The translations under genes were made by a program, and so were the position numbers. This document shows positions 40,185 to 41,120 of a DNA stretch of 41,120 nucleotides, piece by piece. Each line of letters starts with the position of its first letter. Positions within the stretch are counted from its first letter, which is position 1. The notes beneath the pieces are model-generated. The model had not been told where the DNA came from and did not search any database. It was given only the letters and a program-made list of their open reading frames with translations. Source of the stretch: an uncultured Collinsella sp. (GTDB lineage Bacteria; Actinomycetota; Coriobacteriia; Coriobacteriales; Coriobacteriaceae); the NCBI GenBank assembly GCA_902493895.1, contig CABUQW010000016.1, forward strand, positions 1-41,120, given 5' to 3'.

Positions 40185-40209
40185 TCGTAACCGACTCACT
40201 CGCATAAGA

Positions 40210-40231
40210 CCAGCACCCCGTTAGGTGCTGG
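40210..40231 (+). other. Intra-operon hairpin between rplF and rplR
   Basis: CCAGCACC (40210-40217) pairs perfectly with GGTGCTGG (40224-40231) around a 6-nt loop, with no following T-tract. It is one of several hairpins placed in gaps of this operon. Confidence 0.5.
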
Positions 40232-40259
40232 CAAGATCAACCTTTTTAGGAGTTTACGT

Positions 40260-40628
40260 ATGAACAAGCATAAGGCGAAGCTGGAAGGCCTCAAGCGTCG
40301 TCAGCGTCGTGTTCGCGGCAAGGTCTCGGGTACCGCCGAGCGTCCGCGTCTTCGCGTGACCCGTACTAACGCCAACATCTATGCCCAGATCATCGACGAC
40401 AGCAAGGGCTCCAGCCTGACGCTCGTCTCCGCCTCGACCCTCGAGGCCGAGTTCAAGGGCACCCACACCTCGAACAAGGAGGCTGCGGAGAAGGTCGGTC
40501 AGCTCGTTGGCAAGCGCGCCATCGAGGCCGGCATCACCAAGGTCGCCTTCGATCGTGGTGGCCGTATCTACCATGGCCGCGTCAAGGCCCTCGCCGACGG
40601 TGCTCGTGCCGCCGGTCTCGAGTTCTAG
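40260..40628 (+). CDS. rplR: 50S ribosomal protein L18
   Basis: L18 binds 5S rRNA with L5. The 122-aa product has the conserved RLRVTRTNANIYAQIIDD stretch and FDRGGRIYHGRVKALADGA at the C-terminus. The Shine-Dalgarno sequence is TTAGGAG. rpsE follows after 14 bp. Confidence 0.97.
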   Translation: MNKHKAKLEGLKRRQRRVRGKVSGTAERPRLRVTRTNANIYAQIIDDSKGSSLTLVSASTLEAEFKGTHTSNKEAAEKVGQLVGKRAIEAGITKVAFDRGGRIYHGRVKALADGARAAGLEF

Positions 40629-40642
40629 GAGGTATGTAGCAC

Positions 40643-41120
40643 ATGGCTCGTAATCAGAAGCAGCAGCGCGAGGCCTCCGAGTTCGAGGAGCGCGTCGTTT
40701 ACATCAACCGCGTGTCGAAGACCGTCAAGGGTGGTCGTCGCATGAGCCTCGTCGCTCTCGTCGTCGTTGGCGACGGCAAGGGCAACGTCGGCGTTGGCAT
40801 GGGCAAGTCCGCTGAGGTGCCCCTGGCCATCTCCAAGGCGTCTCTCGATGCCAAGAAGAACATGTTCCACGTGCCGGTGACCGAGCAGGGCACCATCCCG
40901 CACGAGGTTCTCGGCCACTTTGGTGCCGGCCGCATCATCATCAAGCCCGCTGTCGAGGGTACCGGCGTTATCGCCGGCGGCGCTGTGCGTCCCCTCTTCG
41001 AGCTTGCTGGCATCAAGAACGTCCTGTCCAAGTCCCTCGGTACCGACAACGGCCTCAACATCATCAAGGCTGCCGTCGAGGGCCTCAAGGAGCTCTCCAG
41101 CCCTGAGGACGTCGCGGCTC
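40643..41120 (+). CDS. rpsE: 30S ribosomal protein S5 (partial, cut by window end)
   Basis: S5 forms part of the mRNA entry and helicase region of the 30S. The frame runs from ATG 40643 (AGGAGG upstream) to the window end with no stop. The 159 visible residues include the double-stranded RNA-binding-like N-domain (ERVVYINRVSKTVKGGRR, LVVVGDGKGNVGVGMGK) and the C-domain with GAGRIIIKPA and GGAVRPLFELAGI. Only a few C-terminal residues are missing. Confidence 0.96.
   Translation, partial: MARNQKQQREASEFEERVVYINRVSKTVKGGRRMSLVALVVVGDGKGNVGVGMGKSAEVPLAISKASLDAKKNMFHVPVTEQGTIPHEVLGHFGAGRIIIKPAVEGTGVIAGGAVRPLFELAGIKNVLSKSLGTDNGLNIIKAAVEGLKELSSPEDVAA

Overview
The window looks like chromosomal DNA from a high-GC anaerobe of the class Coriobacteriia, most likely Collinsella or a close relative. 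This is an inference from the actinobacterial-style ribosomal proteins, the strong C/G third-position bias, the gut-anaerobe gene content and the families of intergenic palindromes. No rRNA, tRNA, insertion sequence or CRISPR array was seen.

Layout. (1) 1-6237: a structured repeat, a long leader, then rplC-rplD-rplW-rplB-rpsS-rplV-rpsC-rplP-rpmC-rpsQ-rplN-rplX, closed by a strong terminator. (2) 6238-8719: an oxidoreductase and a DeoR-type regulator, followed by a regular array of alternating inverted repeats. (3) 8720-12655: on the minus strand an RluA-type pseudouridine synthase and a U32 protein; on the plus strand ridA. (4) 12700-23186: a YheO/DauR-like regulator divergent from an NCS2 purine permease, ssnA, ygfK, a polyferredoxin and a selenium-type xanthine dehydrogenase. 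(5) 23187-27733: a second alternating array, an AbiEi antitoxin with a wrecked AbiEii toxin, a hypothetical gene, a 33-bp-period repeat set in front of a DUF4143 ATPase, and a tail-anchored hypothetical protein. (6) 27857-37962: a second YheO/DauR-like regulator divergent from ygeX, then ygeY, ygeW, mocA, hyuA, yqeC (minus strand), yqeB and xdhC. (7) 37963-41120: a palindromic repeat, a new leader, then rplE-rpsZ-rpsH-rplF-rplR-rpsE (cut by the window end).

The most striking fact is structural. The normally continuous S10/spc ribosomal protein operon is cut exactly between rplX and rplE, and about 32 kb of accessory and catabolic genes lie in the gap. rplX ends in its own terminator. rplE has its own leader, with a promoter-like block resembling those upstream of rplC and rplB, so the split looks settled rather than accidental.

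Blocks 4 and 6 together are the selenium-dependent molybdenum hydroxylase and purine-breakdown gene set known from E. coli (ygeW-ygeX-ygeY-hyuA-yqeB-yqeC-mocA-ygfK-ssnA-xdhD plus permease), which is linked to anaerobic urate/xanthine degradation in gut bacteria. The permease would bring in purine. The Mo/Fe-S hydroxylase, apparently without an FAD subunit here, could pass electrons through the polyferredoxin to the FAD-containing YgfK. SsnA, HyuA, YgeY, YgeW and YgeX would process ring-opened products down to pyruvate and ammonia. MocA, YqeB, YqeC and XdhC would build and insert the cofactor. RidA nearby could quench the aminoacrylate that YgeX chemistry releases. Each half has its own divergent regulator of one family.

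Five kinds of repeat need attention: two arrays of short repeats in strictly alternating orientation at constant spacing; a structured element with a conserved core but locus-specific outer stems; a long palindrome present twice around yqeC-yqeB-xdhC; and an exact 33-bp-period direct repeat upstream of the ATPase.
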